A DNA stretch of 64,000 nucleotides from Scatocola faecipullorum (GCA_018714685.1 DVNC01000021.1:82174-146173), one strand, 5' to 3'; positions 40,943 through 49,830 are shown, counted from the stretch's first letter. The notes: generated by a model not told the origin, from the sequence alone. Translations and numbers: made by a program.

Positions 40943-42724
40943 ATGGCGGATATGATTAAAAAAGTTCTAAGTGTTTCATTTTTGGTAATTTTGGCTTCGT
41001 GCCGTTCTGCTCCCGTAGCGCAAACCGGCGAAGCGGTCATTGAGCAGGAAACGGCCGTTATCAATCCCGAGCCGGTCAAGGGGCGGGTGGACGTTTACGA
41101 ATCAATGGCGCGCAGCGTCAAGTACAATACCGGCGCCACCCTGCGCGAGCTGCGGAAGAAGGTGGTCTATGACAAAAACACCAATCCGCGCAGCATTGTC
41201 AACAATATCCTTAAAATGAAGAACCTTAATCAGAATCCGCTGTATGACAGTTTGCGCGCGCTTGACTTTGCGATTATTTATGCTGCGGTCAATTTGAGCG
41301 ACGACGAGCATTTTACCAGCGCCTATTTGAATGCCAAGGCTTCGCAGACTGCGGCTCTGGCTGCGATTAAGGCGCACAAGGACGCTTTGTTTGCACAGCG
41401 AAAGATTAAGGAAATCGAGCGCATGGTTAAGCGGGAGCAGCGCGAGGTCGATACGCTGAAAGCCAAGCAAGACCGCCTGGGTGTGCTGAACAGCGATGAC
41501 GAGGCCTATAAAAAAGGGCTGGAGGTTGTTATCTATAAATTGTCGGAAATTAAGAAAAAGCTGGAGGAAGAAGTTGTCCTTTACCGCCAGGTTACAAGGA
41601 TTGACAGTGATAAGCTGACGCTGGAAGGACGCCGCTTTTATGAAATGGACGATTTGGACGCCGGGCTTAAGGCCGGTGATTTTCAGGCTTCGGCATTTGC
41701 AAACCGACAGGAATTCAAATTGGCGGACGAGCTGAACAGGCAATACAGTTATGAGCAGGTACGCACCATGCTGCGGCATGAGTATCCGCAGGTGGAACGT
41801 CTGGAAATCAACGGTTTTGACATTGAGGATCCGGTTTATTTGAAAGAATTGCAGCAACGGGCCGATTTTCAGTCCAATTATCTGGCAGACAAGGTCAGAC
41901 AGTATATGGAAGCCGGCAATGGCGGTGCCAGACGGGCACTGCGGCAGGAGGCCTTTGAAGAGATGGCGACGGCGATCATGACGCAGAATGAAGTGGCCTA
42001 TAATGTGGTTATGCGGGCAGATTTGGATGATGAGGCGGTCAACAAAAGAATTGCCGAGCTGAAAAAAACGATAGCGGAAGGCGAAAAACGCTATCGTCCG
42101 GGCGTTAATCAGAAAATAGACCTGCTGGAACAGAAAACGGCTCTGATTAATTTAGAGCGGCAGGCCAGCCAGATTTTGGCCGAAAAGGCAATGGCAATCC
42201 GCGCCCTGTATTTTTATGCCGGATTTAATCCGTTTACACCCAAGCTGACGGAAGCGCCGGTCAAGGATATCAGCGGCAATTTGAAGGTCGGTTTTAACAA
42301 AGACGTGGTCGAAATGCTGGCGAAAAAAGTTCCGCAGCCGGAGACTCCGCTGAAAACGGAGAAAAACGACTGGGCCAAGCAGGACAACTGGCTGGAAAAA
42401 CTGCTGGAAGGAAAAGACAAACCGCAGAGCGAATCGGTCAATATACGGCGTTATGTCGGTAATTTCGAGCTTTATGAGGGGGCGGTCTATAACAAGCGCA
42501 AGATTATGCAGCTGGGCTCTTACCGGCAAAAGGAAAATGCGGATATGGACTGGAAGATGCTGAAAGAGCTTTATCCCGAACTGCGGGCATACAGTCCGGT
42601 GGTGGAAAAGGCACAAGTCAAGGGCGCGCCGATGTATCGCCTGATTATCAGACAGGAAAACGGAGGTCTGATGGATTTGTGCAATAAGCTGCGGGCAGAT
42701 AAAACGGACTGTCTGCTGCGTTAA
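40943..42724 (+). CDS. Lipoprotein with TolC-like helical region and C-terminal SPOR domain
   Basis: A 593-residue lipoprotein. The lipobox is ILASC (Cys near residue 20). The long middle part (about 60-440) is helical, with heptad-like stretches (KEIERMVKREQREVDTLKAK and KLSEIKKKLEEEV) and an organisation that recalls TolC-type outer-membrane proteins, though this is only a resemblance. The final 75 residues (from VYNKRKIMQLGSYRQKENAD) look like a SPOR domain, which binds denuded peptidoglycan at septa. AAGG lies nine bases before the ATG at 40943. It heads a three-gene unit with a pentapeptide protein and a coupling-protein-like ATPase. Confidence 0.72.
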   Translation: MADMIKKVLSVSFLVILASCRSAPVAQTGEAVIEQETAVINPEPVKGRVDVYESMARSVKYNTGATLRELRKKVVYDKNTNPRSIVNNILKMKNLNQNPLYDSLRALDFAIIYAAVNLSDDEHFTSAYLNAKASQTAALAAIKAHKDALFAQRKIKEIERMVKREQREVDTLKAKQDRLGVLNSDDEAYKKGLEVVIYKLSEIKKKLEEEVVLYRQVTRIDSDKLTLEGRRFYEMDDLDAGLKAGDFQASAFANRQEFKLADELNRQYSYEQVRTMLRHEYPQVERLEINGFDIEDPVYLKELQQRADFQSNYLADKVRQYMEAGNGGARRALRQEAFEEMATAIMTQNEVAYNVVMRADLDDEAVNKRIAELKKTIAEGEKRYRPGVNQKIDLLEQKTALINLERQASQILAEKAMAIRALYFYAGFNPFTPKLTEAPVKDISGNLKVGFNKDVVEMLAKKVPQPETPLKTEKNDWAKQDNWLEKLLEGKDKPQSESVNIRRYVGNFELYEGAVYNKRKIMQLGSYRQKENADMDWKMLKELYPELRAYSPVVEKAQVKGAPMYRLIIRQENGGLMDLCNKLRADKTDCLLR

Positions 42725-42798
42725 AAAATATTTGTCAAAAGGCGGCAGATAAGTTAAAATGGCGGTTAGTCTGTAAATTAGGGAGCTGGCGCGGTAAG

Positions 42799-44058
42799 AT
42801 GGCTGAGGACGAAAAGAATAATTTTGACGGAAGTCCGTCTCACAGAGAAAAAACGGCAGAAAAGAAGCGTTCCGATTATGCCGTCCGCAGCAAAATGCCG
42901 GAACGGGACGAGAATGAAGGCGCTGATACAGGGTTTTCCTGGAGTGCGGTGGCTCATCGGGACAGTGCGGCGAATGCCGCGGCGCTGGGACCGGATAATT
43001 TTATGTCTAACCGGATAGAATTCGGCGGCAAGAATCTTGAAAACGGCAAATTTGCCAATGAAAATTTTGAAAATGCCAATTTTTCGGTAGCAAACCTGAA
43101 AGGCGTCGATTTTTCCGGCGCAAACCTGAAAGGCGTCGATTTTTCCGGTGCCGATTTGAGCGATGCTAATCTTTCCGGTGCCGATTTGAGCGGTGCCGTG
43201 CTTTCCAATGCGGTTCTGAAGCACACGAATTTCAGCGGGGCGGTTCTGAACGGAGTGGTTCTGACCGATGCCGATCTGGATAATGCTATTTTGCTGGATA
43301 TTACGATTGATGCCATTGCATTGGAAGATTTGCAGGAACTGGTCGAATATCTGGCTAAATATGCGCCGCATAAGCTTAATCTGGCCAAAATGAATCTGAC
43401 GATGTTCAATTTGGCCAAAATCGATCTGAAGAATCTTAATTTGCGTGGGGTTGATTTTACCGGCTGCGATTTTACCGGCGTTAATATCATGGAGCTTGAT
43501 TTAAGCGAGTGTATTATTACGCCGCAGCAGATAGCCCAGGCTTTGGGGCGGGTGCCGAATGCCGAGGAACTGCGGCGGATTATGGCGCCGAAGGTTAAGC
43601 CGAAAGGGCCGAAGTCGCAGGGTATTGACCTGACCGATTTGTTTTTTGACAACGGCAAAGAAGCCGGTGTTTGGGAAACTGCGAAAGACAAAGGTATTTC
43701 CACCGCGAAGATTGTGGACATGATCAAGGCAGGGCACAAGGTTTATCGTCGGGTGGTCAAGCGTCCGGAAGGGAACAGGTTTGAAGCGGCGGCCAAAGAA
43801 AGCGCCGAACGCAAAGAAGCTCAGGTATCCAACTCCAATGAAGAACTCAAGAAAGTTTTGGAAGAAAACAAAAGGGCGCTGATTGAGAAACATAAGCGGG
43901 AGGAACTGGAAGCCCGCCGGAACAAAAAAATGGAGCTGGAACAGGCGCTGGCCCGGGAAAACGAACAGGAAAAAACGCCCGAAAAAACCGAACAGCCAAA
44001 AATCAGGCCGTTGACGGCGGAGCGGATTGCGTCGTTCCGCGACCGTTCAAGAGATTAG
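42799..44058 (+). CDS. Pentapeptide-repeat protein with charged C-terminal arm
   Basis: A 419-residue cytoplasmic protein with no signal peptide. Residues about 75-160 and 200-235 hold pentapeptide repeats of the A(D/N)LSG type, for example SGADLSDANLSGADLSGAVL, forming a right-handed beta solenoid. An interrupting segment of about 40 residues separates the blocks. The C-terminal 120 residues are very charged and probably a long helix. Such proteins are often scaffolds or DNA mimics; the role here is unknown. It stands six bases before the coupling-ATPase gene, so the two products are probably made together. Confidence 0.85.
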   Translation: MAEDEKNNFDGSPSHREKTAEKKRSDYAVRSKMPERDENEGADTGFSWSAVAHRDSAANAAALGPDNFMSNRIEFGGKNLENGKFANENFENANFSVANLKGVDFSGANLKGVDFSGADLSDANLSGADLSGAVLSNAVLKHTNFSGAVLNGVVLTDADLDNAILLDITIDAIALEDLQELVEYLAKYAPHKLNLAKMNLTMFNLAKIDLKNLNLRGVDFTGCDFTGVNIMELDLSECIITPQQIAQALGRVPNAEELRRIMAPKVKPKGPKSQGIDLTDLFFDNGKEAGVWETAKDKGISTAKIVDMIKAGHKVYRRVVKRPEGNRFEAAAKESAERKEAQVSNSNEELKKVLEENKRALIEKHKREELEARRNKKMELEQALARENEQEKTPEKTEQPKIRPLTAERIASFRDRSRD

Positions 44059-44064
44059 CCGGCA

Positions 44065-46434
44065 ATGAGAGAAAAACTTTATCTGGAATCCGATAGTTCT
44101 TTTTTCAGACGTTTTGTGCTGCTGCCGATTATCGTTTTGCTGATGGTGGTCGGTTTTGTCCTGTCGGCGGTGGTTTTTCTGAGCCTTTCCCATGTGATGT
44201 TTTATGGTTTCAATGAACAGTCGCTGGCAGATTTGGGGCATTTCTGGCTGAGTTGTCTGACCCGTCCGCAAAGGCTGTGGGAGGCTTATGCCGAGTGGTT
44301 TTACGTTTTCCGGCTGGCGGCGGCTTATCACAAGCTTGTGCCGGCCAGCTTTATGCCTTTGCTGGGGCCGCTGCTGTTTATCGGCGCAACGGTGTGGGCT
44401 TATGTCAAGAGTCCGAGTTCGTTTAAGCTGTGGTATCGACTGAAAAATCATTATGCCAAATTTGAAGATGTTCAGAAAATGGGCATTTTGAACGGAACTC
44501 TGTTTGCCTTGGGGCGTTTTCAGAATCAGGTGCTGCGGTTGTGTCGTCCGCTGTCGGTTTTTGTCTGGGGCGGTGAGGGGTTAGGCAAAAGCAGCTGCGT
44601 TTCCCTTCCGTCGGTTCTCGAATCTGATGATACCTGTCTGGCGGTGGCCGACAGCACGGGAATTCTGGCAAAATATTCAAGCGGTTACCGGTCGCGGTTG
44701 GGTAAGGTTTTTTATTTTAACTGGGGTTTGACCGATGTGCCGGAAAAGGGCGAATTCTGGCCGCGTTGGAATCCGGTGTCGCCTAAGGATCTGCCGGTTC
44801 GCGGCGAGGGGCGTCTGGCTTATATCAAAATGTTGGTTTCCTGCCTTTTCCCTTCCGAAAAGCATAATTTTTGGGAAAAAATCAGTCAGACTGCTTTGGA
44901 AGGATTGCTGCTGTTTTATGTTTCCAAAATCGAACAGGCCATGGCCAATGACTATTTTCTCAGCGGTTTGCTTGAAAAAGGCCGGATAGCCAAAGAAGAC
45001 AGAGAACTTTTGCAGAGCTATTACCGGGCAATGAATCCGGAATTGGCGGCGCCGGCGCTGAAAGCTTTGGAGAGCGGGAAACTGACGCTGGACAATTATC
45101 TGCCGGTGGGCAGTTGGGAAAATGTTTCCGAATCCTGGCGGGGAAAGGAGTTTTGTCTGCCGATGTTTGCCGACTGCCTGATGCAGCGTTATTTTGCAAT
45201 TACACAGGAAGACGAAGAAAAAGCCGCGGTCGGCGGATTTAAGGTTATGCTGGGCGAGTTTATCAAAGAAGCGCAGGTTTTCGGTTATGACCGCCGCGCC
45301 ATTCAGGTTATGCAGCAGTTGTACTATATGACCCGCAAACAGCGGCGGATTATCTTTACCATGCTGATGGCTCCGCTGACGGTTTTCCGCAAGAGCACCA
45401 TCCGGTCGCGCACCAGTTTGAGCGATTTTTCCCTGAACCAGCTGCGCGGCATTTGTGAAGACGGCAGTTGGCGGGTTACCACGCTCTACACCGTGGCGGA
45501 TGCGGTGAAATCTTCCGGGTTTATGAGCCGCTTTCTGATTGATATGCTTATTGCGCATAATCTGCGCCCGCGTTCGGAGGAAGGGCCTTTTGCGCTGGCT
45601 TTTGTTCTGGATGATTTCGAACGTTTGCCGAAACTTTCAAAGCTGGCGGCAGGACTGACACAAGGGCCCGAACTCAGAATGTCTTTCCTGATGCTGACGG
45701 ACGGGCTGCACCTGATTCAGAACAAATACGGCATGGAAGAGCTGGAAGATATTATCGGCAACAGTTCGGTCAAGCTGATGATGGCCGAAGACAAGCGTCG
45801 GATGAGCGAGCATTTTAACAAACTGGCGGTTTACGGAACCCGTTCGGTTCAGATTCCGGCGGTGGATGCGGGAGCCTTTTACAAGGTTAAGAAAGGGTTG
45901 GCCGATGCCAATTATTATCACCGAATTGCCAGAGATTTGATGAATCATCCGAAGACGGTATCCTTTGACAAATCGCATTATCTGCTTTTGGTGGAAGGTT
46001 TTTATCATCTGCCGGTAAATATTTCTTCCAATAATTTTCTTCGCGACGGCAAGCTGAAAAGCAAGGCTGCCTGCGGTGCCAGTTATATTCTTGATGAAAC
46101 GCTGGCGGCGCAGCGCAATGTGCAGGATGTGGATGCGCCGGATTTGATTGCGGTTTTGCAGGAGGGCGGCATCAATATTGAAAAAGAGGAAGACGTCGAT
46201 ATTTATCTGGAAGACAAGTATGACGAGGTGGTCGAAACGCTGGAGGAAGATTCCGACGTGCAGACGGTGTGGGCGGAGGAAATTTCAAACCGGTGGAATT
46301 CGGCGCCCTCGGCGGCAGAAAATCCGCAGGATCTGAGGGTGAAGAATGATGACTGGTGGCTGGACGAGGAGGCTTTTAAAACGGCGGACAGCGATAATGC
46401 GAATCCTTTTGAAAGCTTGAACGAAAAGAATTAA
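44065..46434 (+). CDS. VirD4/TraG-like type IV coupling ATPase (divergent)
   Basis: A 789-residue inner-membrane ATPase. Two membrane helices (about 18-42 and 98-115) precede a P-loop domain: GGEGLGKSS at 169-177, CLAVADSTG just after, and Walker B LAFVLDDFERLPKL near 511-524. The later LRMSFLMLTDGLHLIQNKYG and IIGNSSVKLMM segments match the layout of VirD4/TraG proteins, although the usual Gln of the sensor is replaced. An acidic tail of about 110 residues resembles substrate-binding tails of coupling proteins. No relaxase or VirB genes are nearby. The partner genes suggest a dedicated envelope system, which is inference. Confidence 0.75.
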   Translation: MREKLYLESDSSFFRRFVLLPIIVLLMVVGFVLSAVVFLSLSHVMFYGFNEQSLADLGHFWLSCLTRPQRLWEAYAEWFYVFRLAAAYHKLVPASFMPLLGPLLFIGATVWAYVKSPSSFKLWYRLKNHYAKFEDVQKMGILNGTLFALGRFQNQVLRLCRPLSVFVWGGEGLGKSSCVSLPSVLESDDTCLAVADSTGILAKYSSGYRSRLGKVFYFNWGLTDVPEKGEFWPRWNPVSPKDLPVRGEGRLAYIKMLVSCLFPSEKHNFWEKISQTALEGLLLFYVSKIEQAMANDYFLSGLLEKGRIAKEDRELLQSYYRAMNPELAAPALKALESGKLTLDNYLPVGSWENVSESWRGKEFCLPMFADCLMQRYFAITQEDEEKAAVGGFKVMLGEFIKEAQVFGYDRRAIQVMQQLYYMTRKQRRIIFTMLMAPLTVFRKSTIRSRTSLSDFSLNQLRGICEDGSWRVTTLYTVADAVKSSGFMSRFLIDMLIAHNLRPRSEEGPFALAFVLDDFERLPKLSKLAAGLTQGPELRMSFLMLTDGLHLIQNKYGMEELEDIIGNSSVKLMMAEDKRRMSEHFNKLAVYGTRSVQIPAVDAGAFYKVKKGLADANYYHRIARDLMNHPKTVSFDKSHYLLLVEGFYHLPVNISSNNFLRDGKLKSKAACGASYILDETLAAQRNVQDVDAPDLIAVLQEGGINIEKEEDVDIYLEDKYDEVVETLEEDSDVQTVWAEEISNRWNSAPSAAENPQDLRVKNDDWWLDEEAFKTADSDNANPFESLNEKN

Positions 46435-46494
46435 AAGCTGTTATTTTGCAAATAATCTGTTAAGATAAAGCGTTAAAAAAATACGAATCGAAAG

Positions 46495-47811
46495 ATGATG
46501 GAAGAGACCCTTTTTTCAAATAACGTCAAACGTCCTTTGGCTGACCGCCTGCGTCCGCAAAGCCTTAAAGAGGTTGTGGGGCAGGAACATATTGTCGGCG
46601 ATGATGCGCCGTTGGGACGAATGATTAAAAGCGGCAAGATTACCTCCTTTATTCTCTGGGGGCCTCCCGGCTGCGGAAAAACAACAATCGCCCGTTTGAT
46701 TGCCGAGAATACAAATTTATATTTTGAGCAGATTTCCGCCGTTTTTTCCGGCGTGGCCGATTTGAAACGGGTGTTTCAGTATGCGCAGGAACGTCGGGCC
46801 ACGCAGGGAAAAGGCACTTTGCTGTTTGTCGATGAAATTCACAGGTTTAACAAATCGCAGCAGGACGGCTTTCTGCCCTATGTGGAAGACGGCACGATTA
46901 TTCTGGTCGGAGCAACGACGGAGAATCCTTCTTTTGAACTTAACGCGGCGTTGCTGTCGCGGTGTCAGGTTTTTGTTTTGAACCGTCTGAACGAAGATAA
47001 TTTTGAAGAACTGCTGGCGCGGGCAGAACGGGAGACCGGACGGAAGCTTCCGGTTGACGGAGAAGCGCGGCAGATTATGAAATCGACCGCCGACGGGGAC
47101 GGTCGGTATATCCTTAATTTGGCGGAAAGTGTCTGGGCTTATGCCAAAGAAGGAGAGGTTTTTGACAAAGACAGCATTCTGAAAGTCATCCGTTCACGGG
47201 CACCGATTTATGACAAGGGGCGTGACGGTCACTATAACCTGATTTCGGCAGTGCATAAATCGCTGCGCGGTTCCGATGTCGATGCGGCGTTATATTGGGC
47301 AGCGCGTATGCTGGAGGCGGGAGAGGATCCGAAATATCTGCTGCGGCGGCTGACCCGTTTTGCCGTTGAAGACGTTTCGTTGGCAGAGCCTAATGCCGTA
47401 ACTCAGGCCATTGCCTGCTGGGAGACATACGAGCGGCTTGGTTCGCCGGAAGGCGATTTGGCGATTATGCAGTTGGTGGCTTATCTGGCGACGGCGCCGA
47501 AATCCGTGGGCGTTTACAAAGCGATGTATAAAGCCCGGGAACTTGCCCGCAAGACCGGTTCGCTGATGCCGCCGAAAAATATTCTGAACGCGCCGACCAA
47601 ACTGATGAAACAATTGGGTTACAGCGAAGGATATGAATATGATCCCGATTGCGAAGACGGCTTTTCCGGTGCCAATTACTTTCCCGACGGCATGAGTCGG
47701 GTTAAGATTTATTTTCCGGTTGACCGCGGCTTTGAACGGGAGATTAAGAAGAGGGTGGAGTATTTTGATAAACTCCGGAAGGAAAAGCAAAATCGCAAGG
47801 CGGAAAACTAA
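46495..47811 (+). CDS. rarA: Replication-associated recombination protein RarA (MgsA)
   Basis: AAA+ ATPase acting at stalled forks and broken ends; 438 residues. Walker A is GPPGCGKTT, Walker B is LLFVDEIHRFNKSQQD, and sensor 1 is GATTENPSFELNAALLSRC. The C-terminal oligomerisation domain (from about 270) is complete and includes PPKNILNAPTKLMK. The C-terminal codons form the left arm of a palindromic element. Confidence 0.95.
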   Translation: MMEETLFSNNVKRPLADRLRPQSLKEVVGQEHIVGDDAPLGRMIKSGKITSFILWGPPGCGKTTIARLIAENTNLYFEQISAVFSGVADLKRVFQYAQERRATQGKGTLLFVDEIHRFNKSQQDGFLPYVEDGTIILVGATTENPSFELNAALLSRCQVFVLNRLNEDNFEELLARAERETGRKLPVDGEARQIMKSTADGDGRYILNLAESVWAYAKEGEVFDKDSILKVIRSRAPIYDKGRDGHYNLISAVHKSLRGSDVDAALYWAARMLEAGEDPKYLLRRLTRFAVEDVSLAEPNAVTQAIACWETYERLGSPEGDLAIMQLVAYLATAPKSVGVYKAMYKARELARKTGSLMPPKNILNAPTKLMKQLGYSEGYEYDPDCEDGFSGANYFPDGMSRVKIYFPVDRGFEREIKKRVEYFDKLRKEKQNRKAEN

Positions 47812-47899
47812 TACAGATTTTGCGAGCAGCCAACAGCCTCACGTACTTCTGTGTACGCTGCGGTGTTGTCTCTCTGAAATCTTATTATTTTCCTCGCCT
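47798..47899 (+). repeat. Nested palindromic element, copy 8 (rarA-crcB)
   Basis: Core CGTAC (47842-47846), loop TTCTGT, GTACG (47853-47857). AGGCG, GAAAA, TAATA and AGATTT on the left pair with AAATCT, TATTA, TTTTC and CGCCT on the right. The left arm begins 14 bases before the end of the rarA coding region. Confidence 0.87.
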
Positions 47900-47931
47900 A
47901 TCGACATGAGGGATTTTAAGGACAAGCACAA

Positions 47932-48288
47932 ATGACTGTTTTCAGTGTTTTTTTAGGCGGAGGAATCGGCTCGGTTTTACGCTGGCTGGTAACCTCGAGA
48001 ATAGCTTCGCATTGGGGCGTTATGCTGGCCAATGTTTTCGGGGCGATGCTTATCGGCATGGCATCGGAATATTTTTTAAGCCGGGCGGATTTGCGGCCGG
48101 AGGTGCGCAGTTTTATTGTTACCGGTTTTTTAGGCGGTTTTACGACTTTTTCGACTTATTTGCTTGATTTTAATCATTTGCTCAGTCATGAAAAATGGTC
48201 GGAAGCCGGCATTTATCTGGCGGGATCGATTGTGGTCGGTTTTGCTTTTTTGCTTGCCGGATCCAGACTGATGAAACTGTTTCTGTAG
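47932..48288 (+). CDS. crcB: Fluoride channel CrcB (Fluc)
   Basis: Exports fluoride as a dual-topology dimer; 118 residues with four membrane helices. Signature regions are GGGIGSVLRWLV at the N-terminus and TGFLGGFTTFSTYLLDF near residues 64-80. AAGGA precedes the ATG. No fluoride riboswitch is recognisable upstream, where the palindromic element lies instead. Confidence 0.92.
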   Translation: MTVFSVFLGGGIGSVLRWLVTSRIASHWGVMLANVFGAMLIGMASEYFLSRADLRPEVRSFIVTGFLGGFTTFSTYLLDFNHLLSHEKWSEAGIYLAGSIVVGFAFLLAGSRLMKLFL

Positions 48289-48289
48289 C

Positions 48290-48318
48290 TTGACGCCGGG
48301 TTAAAAGTAACTTATATT
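48290..48318 (+). promoter_or_regulatory. Promoter of the L7/L12-like small protein gene
   Basis: TTGACG (48290-48295), 17-bp spacer, TATATT (48313-48318). The leader to the ATG at 48364 is AT-rich and has no Shine-Dalgarno. Confidence 0.6.
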
Positions 48319-48363
48319 TCGGCTATGTTATAAGTTATTTTGTTTTACTAAAATTATAATTAT

Positions 48364-48783
48364 ATGGAAAAAGTCAAAAAAGACGGTGAAATCGTGAGGG
48401 AAACTGCCAAAGCAGCGGTTGTTCACGGCGGCCGGAAAGTTTTGCTGATTGCGGCCGGGGCTGTTGTTCCGGTGCGGCAAAGAGAGGATAACCTGACGGA
48501 TGTTTCAGCAGCCGAGAGGCCGGACTTTTCCGGCGGAAGCAGAGGCAGTCTGAAAGCTTTTGCACAGGAACTGATCAATCTGACGACAAAGGAAGTTCGT
48601 GCTTTGGCCGAGATTTTGAAAGAAGAGTACGGTATTGTGCCTGCGGAACCCCTGATTATCGAAGAGTCTCCGCATCCGGCGGACGGGAAACGGCAGCAAA
48701 CCGTGCCGGTGCTCCGCCGAAAGCAGAACCATTATGTTCCGAAAAAGCTGGGAAAGGTCAACAGCCGCCCGAAGAAAAGATGA
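48364..48783 (+). CDS. Small basic protein with an L7/L12 N-terminal-like segment
   Basis: A 139-residue protein of no known family. Residues about 61-95 (LKAFAQELINLTTKEVRALA, then EILKEEYGIVPAEP) closely resemble the N-terminal dimerisation domain of ribosomal protein L7/L12, most of all the form I recall from Bacteroidota. The C-terminal GTPase-factor-binding domain of L7/L12 is missing and is replaced by a 40-residue basic tail. Residues 1-60 are unrelated. It has its own promoter and terminator and no Shine-Dalgarno. It could bind L10 or dimerise with L7/L12, or be a relic of transfer; both ideas are inference. Confidence 0.65.
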   Translation: MEKVKKDGEIVRETAKAAVVHGGRKVLLIAAGAVVPVRQREDNLTDVSAAERPDFSGGSRGSLKAFAQELINLTTKEVRALAEILKEEYGIVPAEPLIIEESPHPADGKRQQTVPVLRRKQNHYVPKKLGKVNSRPKKR

Positions 48784-48792
48784 TTTTAAACC

Positions 48793-48830
48793 AACGGCCG
48801 TAACAAAAAAGTTATGGCTGTTTGTTTTTT
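48793..48830 (+). terminator. Terminator before rluC
   Basis: AACGGCCGTAAC and GTTATGGCTGTT pair with two G-U pairs around a loop of six A, and a T-run follows. Confidence 0.85.
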
Positions 48831-48888
48831 AAATTTGTAAATCAGCAAAGATTAATTTAAACTGGCGGAAGTTTAAGAGAGGAATAAA

Positions 48889-49824
48889 ATGCCGGGAGTG
48901 GAAATAAAAAAGGTGAAAGCGGAAGATGACGGAATGCGTCTGAACCGCTGGTTTATGAAATATTATCCCAATCTGACGCTGGGGCGGCTGCAAAAACTGT
49001 TGCGGACGAAGCAAATCAAAGTTGACGGCAAACGGGCCGAAACATCGCTGAAACTGGCGGCAGGCAGTGAAGTGAGAGTACCGCCGATGGATGAACAGCC
49101 GGAGACCGGAGCGAATCGTTCGGAAATTTCCCGCCGTGATGCGGAGTTTATTCTCTCTCTGGTTATTTATAAAGACGACAATATCATTGTTTTGAACAAA
49201 CCCTCCGGTTTGGCGGTGCAGGGCGGTACCAACACCAGCCGCCATGTTGACGGTATGTTGGAGGCATTGCGGTTTGAATTGAATGAAAAGCCCAAACTGG
49301 TGCACCGGATTGATAAAGATACCAGCGGGGTTTTGGTTCTGGCGCGCAACCGGACATGGGCGGACAGGCTGACTAAGGCTTTTCGGGAGCATACGCTGCC
49401 GAAGACTTATCTGGCACTGGTTAATTCCTGTCCGAAAAATCCGGCCGGGGAGATTAAGGCTCCGTTGGAAAAATGTGGCGAAAAGAGTTTGGTCGGCCCG
49501 GATGGCAAGCCGGCAGCAACGGTCTATAAAACGCTGGATGAGGTGGGCAGCAAGTTTGCTTTGGTTGAGGCTTCGCCTTTGACCGGACGGACGCATCAAA
49601 TTCGTGCGCATATGGAATATATCGGTTGTCCGATTGTGGGGGACGATAAATATTTCGGCGGCGAAAAACGGCAAAAATACGCCTCAATTCCGGATAAACT
49701 CTATTTGCATGCATACAAAATCGATTTATCTGCCTTATATAATAAGAAAACAGTTATCAAAGCGGCTTTGCCGGAGCATTTTAAAAAAGCTTTGGCTGCG
49801 CTCGGAATTGAATTTAAGGGGTAA
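48889..49824 (+). CDS. rluC: RluA-family 23S rRNA pseudouridine synthase
   Basis: A 311-residue enzyme with an N-terminal S4 RNA-binding domain (residues about 15-70) and a catalytic domain with HRIDKDTSG, whose Asp is the nucleophile. PLTGRTHQIRAHMEYIGCPI is present near 230-250. The S4 domain and size fit RluC, which modifies 23S positions 955, 2504 and 2580, but RluD-type activity cannot be excluded. GAGAGGAATAAA precedes the ATG. asmA follows after six bases. Confidence 0.88.
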   Translation: MPGVEIKKVKAEDDGMRLNRWFMKYYPNLTLGRLQKLLRTKQIKVDGKRAETSLKLAAGSEVRVPPMDEQPETGANRSEISRRDAEFILSLVIYKDDNIIVLNKPSGLAVQGGTNTSRHVDGMLEALRFELNEKPKLVHRIDKDTSGVLVLARNRTWADRLTKAFREHTLPKTYLALVNSCPKNPAGEIKAPLEKCGEKSLVGPDGKPAATVYKTLDEVGSKFALVEASPLTGRTHQIRAHMEYIGCPIVGDDKYFGGEKRQKYASIPDKLYLHAYKIDLSALYNKKTVIKAALPEHFKKALAALGIEFKG

Positions 49825-49830
49825 GACAGA

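Noticed and set aside
44065..46434. Integrated conjugative element around the coupling ATPase
   Set aside because: No relaxase, integrase, attachment repeats or mating-pair genes are present, and the flanks are ordinary chromosomal genes.
47900..47931. Fluoride riboswitch upstream of crcB
   Set aside because: The space between rarA and crcB is taken up by the palindromic element and lacks the fluoride aptamer pattern.
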